Shown piece by piece: positions 44,910-55,069 of a DNA stretch of 64,000 nucleotides (position 1 is the stretch's first letter; the number at the start of each line of letters is the position of its first letter). The notes below the pieces were generated by a model. It did not search any database. It was not told the origin of the DNA and saw only the letters and a list, made by a program, of their open reading frames with translations. The DNA is from Deinococcus metalli. Lineage in GTDB: Bacteria > Deinococcota > Deinococci > Deinococcales > Deinococcaceae. Position numbers and translations under genes: made by a program. The stretch is from positions 1 to 64,000 of the forward strand of contig NZ_JACHFK010000015.1 in assembly GCF_014201805.1 (NCBI RefSeq), given 5' to 3'.

Positions 44910-46820
44910 ATGAATAGGGCACTGTTTGAGAAGACGCGGCGGGAGGTTCAAGACGAGCTCAGGGCCCTGGGCGAGACGGTGGTAATTCCCGATCCAGACG
45001 ACGGCGACTACCTCAGTACCTTCATGGCCATCCAGCGCAAGCACCCGCGCCTGGCCGCGAAGCTTGTAGAGGCGGAGCAGGCAGACCCTGCAGATTTGCT
45101 GCCGCCGCCCTCACCCCGCGCACCGCATCAGACGTGGCGCCACCGCATGAACCACATCACCGAGCGGCTGTTGATGCGGCGGGGGCTCGACGGGCACTTG
45201 GTGTGGGATCGCAACCGCGTGCTGCGCTCCGGCCTGATGGCGGCCGGAGTGCTCATGGGTGGCGTCCTGATCTACAGCGTGGCCGCACCCAAGCCCAAGA
45301 CTGTCGTTGCGGCCAGCACCACGACCACCACAGAGCAGAACAGCGGCGGCCCTGAAGACAGCACCCCAGACGGTAAGGCAGACAGCACCGACACCAGCGG
45401 CGCTTTCCCAGACGGTGCACCGAACCCCAACAAGGCCTCGGATCCGGCCACCCAGGCAAAGCTCGACAACCTGGACGCGGAAGAGGCCACGGGAACCTTC
45501 ACACCTGAGGAAACGCCCATTGATGAACCCCCTCAGCCCGTGACGGCCAGCACCAGCGCCGCCACACCGCCGCCGCCAGCCGTCTTTCGCGAGGTGGACG
45601 TACCGCAGGAACCAGCACCCGTCACCGCCCTTCCAGATGCCGCGCCGGTTCCGGTGGCCATTTCCAGCCCATCTGCCAGCGCTCCCTTTGGCGGCGAGGA
45701 CTCTGCCCCCCCCGTACAGCCGTTCGCCGTGGCGGATACCCCTGAACCGGCCCCGGCTCCCGCCAAGCCCGTTGCCCTTCAAACTGTGGATCCGCCGCCC
45801 ATGACCTCCTCCAGTCTCTTCGGCGGCGAGGCCAGTGCCCCAGCCCAGGGCAGGCCCTCGCCCGCCACCATGGCCGCGGCGGCACCTGAGGTCACGCCCC
45901 CAGAACGCGGGCAGGCCCTGATCTATCAAAAGCCCACTGAGGCGAAGACCACGGAGCAGCAGGCGCCCCCGCCCCAGTCGGCCCTGCTATATCAGGCGTC
46001 CGCAAAAGAAGGTGGTACCAGCAGTGGGGGAGCCAGCAGCGCGCCGCGCTCGGCGATGGTCTACCAGACCTCCGCGCAGGGCTCCAGCGCGGCAGGCACG
46101 GGCAGCAGTCTGACCGACCAGCAGGAACAAGGCGGCGTGACCACCGCCAGTGCCCGGGGCGGCGCGATCATGTACCAGCGCAGCGCCACGCCCCGGGCGC
46201 CCGCCGGTGCTCCAGCCAATACCACGGGTGGGGCGGAGTTCGGCAACGTGCCCGCCACACCGGATCCGGACGCACCGAAGTTCAGTCCCACCTCACAGAT
46301 TCCCGCCAAGACCCTGACCGCCATTCGCACGGCCGCAGGCGTGGCCGTGCCGGTCGTGGTGGTTTCCAGCGAGGGCAACTGGATCGGCACCGCGTCCTAT
46401 AACCCGGCCCTCGGGCGCGTGGACATGACCTTTGGCAGCTTCGTGCACATGAAGTCTGGCAAGACCTACCCGGTGCAGGCCCTCGGGTATCAGGCGGCGG
46501 GGGGCAACCTGTCGCAAGGAGTGGCGGCCAGCGTCCGCCCGATTGCGCCCACCCTCGGCCTCGATCTGGCCCGCGCGGGACTGAACAGCCTGAACGTGTA
46601 CACCCAGGCGCTCTCCGCTGCCGGCACGACGACCACCAACGGCACCGTCACGACGGTCAACCGGCAGGCCCCGGCCTTCGTCCAGGTGCTCCAGGGCGAG
46701 TTGGGCAAGTTGGCGCAGCTCCCTGAAGGCAATGAGACCATCACGGTCGTGGCCGACGTCGCCACGAATACCGATGTGATCATCCTGTTCGGCGTGGAGC
46801 CGGCTGCAGGCGCCACCTGA
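44910..46820 (+). CDS. VirB10/TrbI-like T4SS protein with Pro-rich stalk
   Basis: The 636-residue protein has a cytoplasmic N-terminus, one transmembrane helix at about residues 108-127, a very long Pro/Ala/Ser/Thr-rich periplasmic linker, and a C-terminal beta domain (residues about 455-630) in the position of the VirB10/TrbI barrel domain. The linker holds four spaced motifs of the form A-(L/M/I)-x-Y-Q. It should span the envelope between inner and outer layers. It is divergent from the pilin operon. Confidence 0.75.
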   Translation: MNRALFEKTRREVQDELRALGETVVIPDPDDGDYLSTFMAIQRKHPRLAAKLVEAEQADPADLLPPPSPRAPHQTWRHRMNHITERLLMRRGLDGHLVWDRNRVLRSGLMAAGVLMGGVLIYSVAAPKPKTVVAASTTTTTEQNSGGPEDSTPDGKADSTDTSGAFPDGAPNPNKASDPATQAKLDNLDAEEATGTFTPEETPIDEPPQPVTASTSAATPPPPAVFREVDVPQEPAPVTALPDAAPVPVAISSPSASAPFGGEDSAPPVQPFAVADTPEPAPAPAKPVALQTVDPPPMTSSSLFGGEASAPAQGRPSPATMAAAAPEVTPPERGQALIYQKPTEAKTTEQQAPPPQSALLYQASAKEGGTSSGGASSAPRSAMVYQTSAQGSSAAGTGSSLTDQQEQGGVTTASARGGAIMYQRSATPRAPAGAPANTTGGAEFGNVPATPDPDAPKFSPTSQIPAKTLTAIRTAAGVAVPVVVVSSEGNWIGTASYNPALGRVDMTFGSFVHMKSGKTYPVQALGYQAAGGNLSQGVAASVRPIAPTLGLDLARAGLNSLNVYTQALSAAGTTTTNGTVTTVNRQAPAFVQVLQGELGKLAQLPEGNETITVVADVATNTDVIILFGVEPAAGAT

Positions 46821-46932
46821 AGGCAGCGAAAATGGGACTACACCTGGCGAAGGTCATACTCCTGGCCAACTCGGGCACCAGTACCTCACGATCCACAACG
46901 CTGGGATATACCCGCCTCCGTTTATCTAAACG

Positions 46933-46937
46933 GTTAT
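46933..46937. repeat. Left target-site duplication of the transposon
   Basis: GTTAT flanks the left inverted repeat directly. The same five bases flank the right end at 57619-57623, the duplication length expected for Tn3-family insertion. Confidence 0.88.
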
Positions 46938-46975
46938 GGGGTCACGCCAGAGCCGGAACAGGAATGCTCGCTCAG
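46938..46975 (+). repeat. Left terminal inverted repeat of the Tn3-family element
   Basis: It starts with the family hallmark GGGGT and contains GCCGGAAC at positions 15-22, both shared with the reverse complement of 57581-57618. The tnpA remnant stop codon lies 2 bases inside. Confidence 0.88.
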
Positions 46976-46976
46976 A

Positions 46977-47645
46977 CTACTGCTCCAGGGACGCCTGGAG
47001 GGGATCTGGAGTGCGGAGCGGTCGCAGGTGACCACCTGCGACGGCCTCTGGGAGGGAGAAATCGTAGCGGCCGAGCAAGTTCACGTGCTCGTGGAGCAGC
47101 GGGGACAGGCGGGCGATGTCGGCCGGCGCGACCGGCCCCTGGGTCTGCGTCAGGTGGGTCAGGGCGTGCTGCAGGTAGCGCGTGTTCCATAGCACGAGGG
47201 CGTTCATGACCAGGCCCAGGGCCCCGAGCTGATCCTCCACTCCCTCCCGGTAGCGCTGGCGCAGTTCGCCCTTGCGGCCGTGAAAGACCGCCCGGGCCAC
47301 CGCGTGGCGGCCCTCCCCACGGTTCAGCTGCACCAGGATGCGCCGGCGGTACCCGTCGTCCCGGACGGAGTTCAGCAGGTACAGCGTTTTCTCGATCCGG
47401 CCGATCTTCGCCACGGCCCGCCCGAGACCGGACAGGCTCCCACCGCGCTACACGGTGCGCATCACGGCCATCGCCTTGACCTGACCGAGTTTCAGCGACC
47501 CCGCCAGCCGCAGCATGTCCTCCCAGTGCTCCGCGATGAGCCGCTCGTTGATGACGTGCCGGCTCAGGTCATTCAGCACGCCGTAATCGGCGTTCCGATT
47601 CAGGCGCCAGAAGCGCTGGTCGCCCAGACCCTCGCTTCCCGATCA
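46977..47645 (-). pseudogene. tnpA: Truncated Tn3-family transposase (tnpA remnant)
   Basis: The minus strand encodes the last 220 or so residues of a Tn3 transposase: LGDQRFWRLN, then ADYGVLNDLS, then RLAGSLKLGQ, IGRIEKTLYLL, LNRGEGRHAVARAVFHG and the end motif LVLWNTRYLQHA with LSPLLHEHVNLLGRY. An in-frame TAG at 47448-47450 interrupts it, and everything upstream of about 47645 is missing (a full TnpA has near 1000 residues). It cannot make an active enzyme. Its C-terminus points at the left inverted repeat, as normal for the family. Confidence 0.88.
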
Positions 47646-47730
47646 GGAACTGGCCACTGTGCGCCAGTGGAGTCCCGACGGCCCGCAGCTGATCCCATCC
47701 TTTGAGACCTCAACCCATCAAACGTGGTAT

Positions 47731-47748
47731 ATGTGTATCACTACACAT
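47731..47748. promoter_or_regulatory. Candidate operator of the arsenite oxidase operon
   Basis: ATGTGTA-TCAC-TACACAT is an 18-bp inverted repeat with perfect 7-bp arms, 112 bases before aioB. It is the only such repeat in the 47646-47859 interval and could bind an ArsR-type or other regulator. Confidence 0.45.
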
Positions 47749-47859
47749 TCAGCCTGTGCCGCCTGGACAGCGGCGTCACCTCCATGGAGGTTTTCCTGCG
47801 CACAGAACCGATCCCCCGTCCGGTATGTTCCTGATCGCCCCTTTCTCAAGGAGTCGAGC

Positions 47860-48354
47860 ATGAGTCAGATCACACGCAGACGGTTCGTCGGATCGGGCAT
47901 GACCATCGTGGCGCTGGCCAGCTTGCCCCGCGCCAGGGCGCAGGCCATGGCGCCCAGCCTGGGCTACCCGGCCACCAGGATCGGCAGCCTCGGCACGCTG
48001 AAAGAAGGCGTCGGCCAGTACTTCGCCTACCCCGACGACGCCGCGCAGGGCCTGCTGCTCAAACTCGGCAAGCCCGCCATCGGTGGCCTGGGGAAAGAGC
48101 GCGACATCGTGGCCTTCTCGGCGGCCTGCACACACATGGGCTGCGGGGTGGCCTACAAGGGGGAGCGGCTGCAGTGCCCGTGCCACTACTCGATGTTCGA
48201 CCCGGCCAAAAACGGCCAGGTCTACCAGGGGCTCGCCAGCAGCTACCTGCCGCAGATCCCGCTGCGCATCGACGCGGCCGGGGACATCTACGCCGTGGCG
48301 GTCGAGGGCCTGATCTGGGGCCGCGCGCGCAACATCCTGTCCAAGGGAGCCTGA
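47860..48354 (+). CDS. aioB: Arsenite oxidase small subunit (Rieske protein)
   Basis: The 164-residue protein has a twin-arginine signal (TRRRFVGSG) and a Rieske [2Fe-2S] site CTHMGC...CPCHYSMFD with both Cys-His pairs present. It passes electrons from the molybdenum subunit to a cytochrome and carries the export signal for the complex. AAGGAG precedes the ATG. AioA follows after 1 base, which gives the family call high certainty. Confidence 0.95.
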   Translation: MSQITRRRFVGSGMTIVALASLPRARAQAMAPSLGYPATRIGSLGTLKEGVGQYFAYPDDAAQGLLLKLGKPAIGGLGKERDIVAFSAACTHMGCGVAYKGERLQCPCHYSMFDPAKNGQVYQGLASSYLPQIPLRIDAAGDIYAVAVEGLIWGRARNILSKGA

Positions 48355-48355
48355 C

Positions 48356-50914
48356 ATGGCCGTCTACAAGCGCTACGACCAATTGCCCCTGCCGCCCAAG
48401 GGTGCCGAGGTACACAACACCGTCTGCCAGTACTGCACGGTCGGCTGCGGCTACAAGGTGTACGTCTGGCCAGCTGGGAAAGACGGCGGCCTGGCCGCGA
48501 ACCAGAACGCCTTCGGCCGAGACTTCACAGCGCCGCAACCACCGATCGCGGGGCAACCCTACACCGAGGCCATGCACTCGGTGATCACGCGCGGCGGGAA
48601 GCAGATGAACGTCGCGATCGTGCCCGCCAAGGATTCCCCGATCAACCGCAACGGCGACCACTCCAGCCGCGGCGGCTCCAACGCGCTGACGCTTTTCGAC
48701 GAGAGCCGCCCCACCCGCGACCGCCTGAAGTACCCCATGCTGCGCGTCGGGGACTCCTTCCAGGCGATTCCGTGGCAGGAAGCGCTGAACCTGATGGCCG
48801 GAATCATCAAGGGCGTGTACGACCAGCACGGCCCGGACGCGCTGACGGCCAAGGCCTACGACCACGGCGGCGGGGGTGGCGGTTTCGAGAACAACTGGGG
48901 CATCGGCAGCCTGTTCTTCACCGGTCTGAAGATGCAGTACGTCGCCATCCACAACCGCCCGGCGTACAACTCCGAGGTGTGGGGCAGCCGCGACCGGGGC
49001 GTGCACGAACTGAACTACACCGCCGAGGACGCCCGGCTGACCGACACGCTGATCCTGTGGGGCGCCAACCCCTACGAGACGGCCAGCGTGTTCTACACCG
49101 AGCACATGCTCCCGAACTTCGAGGGCGGCACCGAGACCGAGAAGGACGAGGCCTTCCCCGGCGAGGCGAAGGTGCCCACCCGCCTGATCGTGGTCGATCC
49201 ACGGCGCACGTCCTCGCTCACCATCGCCGAGAGCATCGACAAGGATCGCGTGCTGCACCTGCGGCCGAACCTCGGCACGGACTACATCCTGGCCAACGCC
49301 ATCGCGCGCGCCATCCACCAGCAGGGCTGGCACGACCAGGCGTTCATCGACGCCCGCACCGAGAAGGAGACCTGGGCCGACTACGCCGAGAAGAGTCTGC
49401 GGATCGGGATTCCCTACGCCACGGTCATGAAGGAGGCCGAGGCGATCACCGGCGTGAAGCGCGCCGACATGGAACAGGCCGCGCTGTGGATGGCCCGGCC
49501 CAAGAGTGGGGCCCGGCGGCGCAGCCTCCTGATCTACGAGAAGGGCATGATCTGGAACCTCAAGAACTACGACCAGATCGCGGCCGTCACTCAGCTGGCG
49601 GTGCTGGCCGGCAACATCGGCAAGCCTGGCACCGGCGTCGGACGCCAGGGTGGGCACCAGGAAGGCTATGTCCGGCCCGGCTACCCCGGCACGCGACCGC
49701 CGCCCAACGTGGACGAGTACCTCAAGGCCGGAAGCGGCAAGTTCTACTGGGTCATCGGCACCAACCCCTTCCTGACCACGCTCGATAACCAGGCGTATCG
49801 CAAGCGCATCAACGCGCGCACGAAGGTGCTCACCGACGCCCTGAGTCTGGACGGCGTCATGGGCGAGCCCGGCACCACCCAGGGCCTGATCGACCGGGTG
49901 CTCGAGCAGGTCGGCAGCGGCGACGGCCTGTTCATGGTCGTGCAGGATCTGTACATGACCGAGACCGCGCAGGCCGCGCACCTGGTGCTGCCGGCGGCGG
50001 GCTGGGGCGAGGCGAACCTCACCTCCATCAACTGCAACAGCCGCCTGCTGCGCCTCTACGAGCAGTTCATGGATCCCCCCGGCGACGCCAAACCCGACTG
50101 GCAGATCATGTCGCTCGTCGCGGGCCGGCTGGCTGACCTGTACAGGGCCGAGGGCAACACCGAGGCCGTGGCGCGCTTCAGCGGCATGACGTCATGGAAG
50201 AAGGACGAGGATCCCTTCCTGGAGGGCAGCAAGGCCTTCAAGGACAACGCCGTCAGCCCGGCCGACGAGGCCACCCTGGAAGCTGAGAACTACAAGGGCG
50301 TCACCTACGCCATGCTCAAACAGCTCGGGCAGAAGGGCGTCCAGACCCCGGTGCGCCAGGAAGGCGGCAAGGTCGTTGGTACCAAACGGCGCTACTCACA
50401 GCGCTTCGCCACCGACTCCGGCAAGTTCAAGTGGTACGGCACCGACGCCTGGGCCGGCTACCCCGAGCAGATCGACAAGTACCTGCACGGCGACATGGCC
50501 AGGCAGTACCCGTTCTGGATGACCACCGGCCGCAACCAGACCATCTGGCAGACGGCCTACCACGACCGCCGCATTGCCGAGAAGATGCTGAATGTGCCGC
50601 TGCCGTACATCGAACTGCACCCGCAGGACGGCGCGAAGCTGGGTCTCGCGGCGGGCGACATCGCCGAGGTGTCCAACATGGAGGGCAACGGCACCTTCCT
50701 GGTGCACCTCACCGACGCGGTGCGGCCGGGCATGATCTTCGCGCTGCAGTACCACCCGCGCGGCACATCCAACAGCATGATCAGCAACTACACCGACCCC
50801 AAGACCACCATCCCCTGGTACAAGGGCACCCGGGTGAGCATCCGCAGGACCTCGGGGCGGCTGGCCTCGGTGGCGTCCGTGACCAGCGCCCTGGAGGGCA
50901 ACGAATTCCGATGA
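48356..50914 (+). CDS. aioA: Arsenite oxidase large subunit (molybdopterin)
   Basis: The 852-residue catalytic subunit belongs to the DMSO-reductase family. Near the N-terminus it has CQYCTVGCGYKVYVW, the C-x2-C-x3-C ligand set of the AioA [3Fe-4S] cluster, then the Mo-bis-MGD domains (GDHSSRGGSN, DPRRTSS, GTNPFLTTLDN, TTGRNQTIWQT). The length fits the family. It oxidises arsenite to arsenate in the periplasm. It has no signal of its own and is exported with AioB. It overlaps the cytochrome gene by four bases. Confidence 0.95.
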   Translation: MAVYKRYDQLPLPPKGAEVHNTVCQYCTVGCGYKVYVWPAGKDGGLAANQNAFGRDFTAPQPPIAGQPYTEAMHSVITRGGKQMNVAIVPAKDSPINRNGDHSSRGGSNALTLFDESRPTRDRLKYPMLRVGDSFQAIPWQEALNLMAGIIKGVYDQHGPDALTAKAYDHGGGGGGFENNWGIGSLFFTGLKMQYVAIHNRPAYNSEVWGSRDRGVHELNYTAEDARLTDTLILWGANPYETASVFYTEHMLPNFEGGTETEKDEAFPGEAKVPTRLIVVDPRRTSSLTIAESIDKDRVLHLRPNLGTDYILANAIARAIHQQGWHDQAFIDARTEKETWADYAEKSLRIGIPYATVMKEAEAITGVKRADMEQAALWMARPKSGARRRSLLIYEKGMIWNLKNYDQIAAVTQLAVLAGNIGKPGTGVGRQGGHQEGYVRPGYPGTRPPPNVDEYLKAGSGKFYWVIGTNPFLTTLDNQAYRKRINARTKVLTDALSLDGVMGEPGTTQGLIDRVLEQVGSGDGLFMVVQDLYMTETAQAAHLVLPAAGWGEANLTSINCNSRLLRLYEQFMDPPGDAKPDWQIMSLVAGRLADLYRAEGNTEAVARFSGMTSWKKDEDPFLEGSKAFKDNAVSPADEATLEAENYKGVTYAMLKQLGQKGVQTPVRQEGGKVVGTKRRYSQRFATDSGKFKWYGTDAWAGYPEQIDKYLHGDMARQYPFWMTTGRNQTIWQTAYHDRRIAEKMLNVPLPYIELHPQDGAKLGLAAGDIAEVSNMEGNGTFLVHLTDAVRPGMIFALQYHPRGTSNSMISNYTDPKTTIPWYKGTRVSIRRTSGRLASVASVTSALEGNEFR

Positions 50915-51354
50915 ACAGATTTCTCGTCCTGACCGCCCTGGCCCTGGGCGCCTCTGCCTCTGCCGCCACCGGCGCAGCCGTCTACCAGGCCAACTGCGCC
51001 GGGTGCCATCAGGCGACCGGCAAGGGCGTCCCTGGGGCTTTCCCACCCCTCGCCGGCCACTTCACGAAGCTGCTGGCCGCCGGCGCCACAGGCCGCGCTT
51101 ATGTCGGGCACGTGGCGCTCTACGGCCTGCAGGGTTCCATCAAGGTGAACGGCCAGACCTACGCCGGCGTGATGCCCGGCCAGAAGCAGCTCAGTGACGC
51201 CGACCTGGCGGCCGTGCTGAACCATGTGGCCACCAGTTTCGGGAACAAGTGGCCGGCCGGGCAGAAACCGTTCACGGCGGCTGAACTCGCGAAGCTGCGG
51301 GCCAAGGCACTCACGCCGGCTGCCGTCCTGAAAACCCGCCCCCCTGTGAAGTGA
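50911..51354 (+). CDS. c-type cytochrome, electron acceptor of arsenite oxidase
   Basis: A 147-residue exported cytochrome (signal MNRFLVLTALALGASASAAT) with one haem site CAGCH and a plausible axial Met in GVMPGQK. It overlaps aioA (ATGA), so it should accept electrons from AioAB and pass them to the respiratory chain. A 15-bp-stem hairpin follows. Confidence 0.9.
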   Translation: MNRFLVLTALALGASASAATGAAVYQANCAGCHQATGKGVPGAFPPLAGHFTKLLAAGATGRAYVGHVALYGLQGSIKVNGQTYAGVMPGQKQLSDADLAAVLNHVATSFGNKWPAGQKPFTAAELAKLRAKALTPAAVLKTRPPVK

Positions 51355-51363
51355 TGGGGTCGT

Positions 51364-51400
51364 GAGCTGGCCGGTCGGGACGATGCCGACCGGCCAGCTC
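51364..51400 (+). promoter_or_regulatory. Long intercistronic hairpin between the cytochrome gene and moeA
   Basis: GAGCTGGCCGGTCGG (51364-51378) and CCGACCGGCCAGCTC (51386-51400) form a perfect 15-bp stem with a 7-base loop. There is no T tract. The moeA ribosome site CTGGAGG follows directly, so it may terminate partially or protect the upstream message. Confidence 0.7.
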
Positions 51401-51414
51401 CCTGGAGGCCAACC

Positions 51415-52593
51415 ATGACTGCCCGTCCATCCACCCTGGTTCACGCCACGCTGCCAGAGGCCCTGGCCGCGCTCCAGCACCTGCTGCCCGCACGCCGGGC
51501 CGAGGAGGTGCCCCTCACCGGGGGCCTGGGGCGGGTGCTCGCCTCCCCCCTGAGCGCCCGGGCGGATCATCCCAGTGCCACAGAAAGCGCCATGGACGGC
51601 GTGGCCTGCCGCGCAGCCGACGCGGCGCAGGTACCGGTCACCCTGAAGCTGGTCGGCGAGTCCCGCGCCGGAGCGCCCTTCGTCGGCACGCTGGGGCCGG
51701 GCGAAGCCGTGCGCATCTCGACGGGTGCGGTCATGCCGGCCGGGGCCGACGCGGTCTGCCGGCGTGAAGACCTGCGGCTGGATGGGGAGATCGTCACCCT
51801 GCTTGCCCCGGCGCGCCCGTCCGACGTGCGGGCACAGGGCAGCGACTTCCAGGCCGGTGACCCCGTGCTGGAGGCCGGCACGCGGCTGACCCCCGCCCGC
51901 CTGGCGCTGGCCGCCGCGATGGGCCACGCGGCGCTGCCGGTGGTGGCGGCGCTGCGGGTCGGCGTGCTCAGCGGCGGGGACGAACTGGTCGAGCCCGGCG
52001 GGTTCCTGCGGGCGGGGCAGACCTACAACGCCAATCCCTACGGCCTGTGGGCGGCGCTGCGCGAGGACGGTCATGATCCGGTGCTGCTGCCCGCTGCCGC
52101 CGACACTCCCGGCGCGCTGGAGGCCCGCCTGAACGCGGCCGGCGACCTCGACCTGCTGATCTCCAGCGGTGGGGTGGGGGCCGGGGGCCACGACCAGGTG
52201 CGCCGGCTGCTGGAGCGAGGCAACGTGCTGTTCAGCGGCCTGGGCATCCGGCCCGGGGCGCCCACCATGGCGGGCCGCTGGCAGGGCCGGCCGATCATCG
52301 CGCTGCCGGGCAACCCGGTGGCCGCCCTGGTCGTCTACGAGGTGCTGGTACGGCCGCTGCTCACGGGGAAGGAACCGCGTACCATCTCACTCCAGGCGGG
52401 CACGCCGTTCCGGGACGCGCCGGGCCGCACGGCGTACTGGCGCGCGCTGGTGCGCGGGAACGCGGCCTTCGACCAGAAGGAGCAGGGCTCGGGGATGCTG
52501 CGCTCGCTGGCGCAGTCAGACGCGCTGGTCGTCATCCCGGCGGGGGGCGGGGTGGCGGCGGGGGGCCAGGTCGAGGTGATCATGCTGAGCTGA
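51415..52593 (+). CDS. moeA: Molybdopterin molybdenumtransferase MoeA
   Basis: The 392-residue protein has the MoeA landmarks: ESAMDGVACR (the MDGYA region), ISTGAVMPAGADAV, LSGGDELVEPG, the MPT-binding ISSGGVGAGGHDQV and IALPGNPVAALV. It inserts molybdate into molybdopterin, the cofactor needed by AioA. Its position just after aioBA and the cytochrome suggests the transposon carries its own cofactor step. GGAGG lies 8 bases before the ATG. Confidence 0.94.
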   Translation: MTARPSTLVHATLPEALAALQHLLPARRAEEVPLTGGLGRVLASPLSARADHPSATESAMDGVACRAADAAQVPVTLKLVGESRAGAPFVGTLGPGEAVRISTGAVMPAGADAVCRREDLRLDGEIVTLLAPARPSDVRAQGSDFQAGDPVLEAGTRLTPARLALAAAMGHAALPVVAALRVGVLSGGDELVEPGGFLRAGQTYNANPYGLWAALREDGHDPVLLPAAADTPGALEARLNAAGDLDLLISSGGVGAGGHDQVRRLLERGNVLFSGLGIRPGAPTMAGRWQGRPIIALPGNPVAALVVYEVLVRPLLTGKEPRTISLQAGTPFRDAPGRTAYWRALVRGNAAFDQKEQGSGMLRSLAQSDALVVIPAGGGVAAGGQVEVIMLS

Positions 52594-52616
52594 CCGGCCT
52601 CGTCTACACTCAGCGC

Positions 52617-52937
52617 ATGACCCTGGTGGCCTCCGACGTCCTGGAACAGCTCAAGGCCCTCTCCAACGAGATCCGCTATGACCTCGTGCGCTTCCTCGGG
52701 GCGGGCGAACGCTGCGTGTGCGACCTCGAAGGCCTGACCGGCCTGCCACAGTCCAAGGTGTCCTACCATCTGGGGGTGCTGCGCGACGCGGGTCTGGTGA
52801 CCGCGGAGCAGCGCGGCAAGAACATCTACTACGCGCTGTGTGAGGCGCGGCTCTTTCAGCTGGGCGGGCAGATGCTCACCGAGGTCTTTCACGATCCGGT
52901 GCGCCACGCCCATGAGGATGCCTCGCTCTGCGACTGA
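52617..52937 (+). CDS. arsR: ArsR-family repressor (Cys-Val-Cys type)
   Basis: The 106-residue winged-helix protein has CVCDL in the recognition-domain helix, the classic As(III) site of ArsR, then the HTH LPQSKVSYHLGVLRDAGLV and wing RGKNIYYAL. It should release DNA on binding arsenite. It follows moeA by 23 bases and converges on the MFS gene with a single base between stops. Confidence 0.93.
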   Translation: MTLVASDVLEQLKALSNEIRYDLVRFLGAGERCVCDLEGLTGLPQSKVSYHLGVLRDAGLVTAEQRGKNIYYALCEARLFQLGGQMLTEVFHDPVRHAHEDASLCD

Positions 52938-52938
52938 T

Positions 52939-54107
52939 TCAGGCCGGTGCTGGATCGGCACGCGGGGCGCGTAGGCCCCAGGCGGACAGCGCCGCCAGTA
53001 CCGTCAGGCCCCACAGGGAGGGCAGGTAAGTGCCGCTCCAGCTGAACAGCAGGCCCACGCCCAGCGGCGTCAGGGCCTGGGCGAGGTTGACCGGCCCGGC
53101 CAGGCGGCCGTTTACAGTGCCGAACAGCCCGGCGTCGTAGCGGGACAGCAGCAGATCGTTGCGGGCCAGGGTCAGGGCTCCGTTGGCCAGGCCGAAGAGC
53201 GTGATGGCCAGGCCGGCAAGCCACACGGAGGACGTGCTGGCGAGCAGCAGCGGGCCGAGGCCCAGGGTCACGAACAGCAGCGTGTTCAGCCGCAGAATGC
53301 CGAGCCGGGCCAGCAGCGGCGCGAACAGGATCCGGCCCGGCAGGGCCGCCAGACCCATCAGGCCGGCCAGGGCGGCGGCGACCGTCAGGCCCTCCCCACG
53401 GGCCAGCAGCAGGGGGGCGAGTTGCAGGCCGGTGCCCACCGACACGATGCGCGCCAGCGTGAAGCTCAGCACCAGCTGACGGAAGGCGGGGTCGGGGACG
53501 AAGGGCGAGGGCGCCGTGCGGTGCCTGGACTGCGGCCGGGCTGCCCGGGGCAACACCACCCACCCCAGTCCGGCCGTGATCATCAGCAGGCCCGCCAGTA
53601 TCCCGAGTGCCATGGTCAACCCACCCGCCTGAAGTCCCGCGCTGGTGAGCGGCACGAAGATGGTGCTGGCCAGCCCGGCGATCAGCGTGATCGTGAGCGT
53701 AGCCCGGCGGCGGTCAGCCGTCTGGAACTGCTGCGCGACCACCGTGAACACCGGCTCGTAGAAGGTCAGGGTCATCGCCACGCCGGCGAGCACCCAGCAC
53801 GCCACGAAAGCGGGGTAGGACGGGTGCAGACCCATCAAGCCCAGCGCGACGGCCCCGAGCGCCGCACCGCCGCTGATGAGCACCTTCCCGCCGAAGCGGT
53901 CGACCGCGCGCCCCACGACGGGGGCCAGCGCCGCGTTGGTGAGCAGCGCGAGCGTGAAGGCCAGGCCGGTCTGGGCGCGGCTCCAGCCGGCGGTCTGCTC
54001 GGTGGCCACCGCGAGCAGCGGTTGCGCGTAGTACAGCGCGCCGTACCCGGCCGTCGATAGGAACGCCAGCGTCCAGAGCAGGAGACGCTGGCGGGGAGGC
54101 GGGACGG

Positions 54108-54111
<4 letters not shown>
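52939..54111 (-). CDS. MFS transporter, probable arsenical efflux
   Basis: The 390-residue protein has 12 hydrophobic helices in two bundles and the MFS loop motif ([12 protein letters not shown]) between helices 2 and 3. It starts at GTG overlapping the stop of the DUF6428-like gene, so it is the third gene of an arsR-led operon. This points to export of an arsenic species, but it does not show which one. Confidence 0.85.
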
Positions 54112-54674
<563 letters not shown>

Positions 54675-54684
54675 GGTGGCCTCC

Positions 54685-55053
54685 TCAGGCGGGGGTGGGC
54701 TGGGCAGTGGGGGACTGGGCGGTGGGGAACGCGGTGGGCGGCGTGTTCCGGGACGCCGCGGTCTGCAGCAGACCGAGCGTGTGGGCGGCCGTGTGGAGGC
54801 CGGCGTCACTCAGGGCGTAGTGCACCCAGCGGCCGCGTCTGGTGGCCGTCACCAGTCCAGCGTCGGTGAGCAGGCGCATGTGGTGGCTGACGGTGGGCTG
54901 TGCGAGGCCCAGGTGCGTCACGAGGTCGCACGCGCAGACCCCGTCCGGCCCCTGGCAGCACGCCGGGGTGGCGGTCGCCAGGAAGTGCAGCGCCCGCAGG
55001 CGGTGGGGGTCGCCCAGGGCCTTGAACAGGTCGGCCGTCACATCGAAGTCCAT
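54685..55053 (-). CDS. arsR: Second ArsR-family repressor
   Basis: The 122-residue repressor has the [22 protein letters not shown] and a cysteine cluster [14 protein letters not shown] that differs from the CVCDL of the other ArsR, indicating a separate subfamily. The C-terminus is a Pro/Thr/Ala-rich tail. It heads the arsR-DUF6428-MFS operon and has a TTGACA -35 at 55083-55088. Confidence 0.93.
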   Translation of the reverse strand: MDFDVTADLFKALGDPHRLRALHFLATATPACCQGPDGVCACDLVTHLGLAQPTVSHHMRLLTDAGLVTATRRGRWVHYALSDAGLHTAAHTLGLLQTAASRNTPPTAFPTAQSPTAQPTPA

Positions 55054-55069
55054 GAATGTATGGTGCCCG

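Noticed and set aside
48059..49981. 640-residue minus-strand frame opposite aioA
   Set aside because: It mirrors the aioA coding frame. The aioA motifs and operon overlaps are decisive.
50788..52191. 467-residue minus-strand frame across the cytochrome and moeA genes
   Set aside because: It spans two unrelated plus-strand genes and has no motif or start signal.
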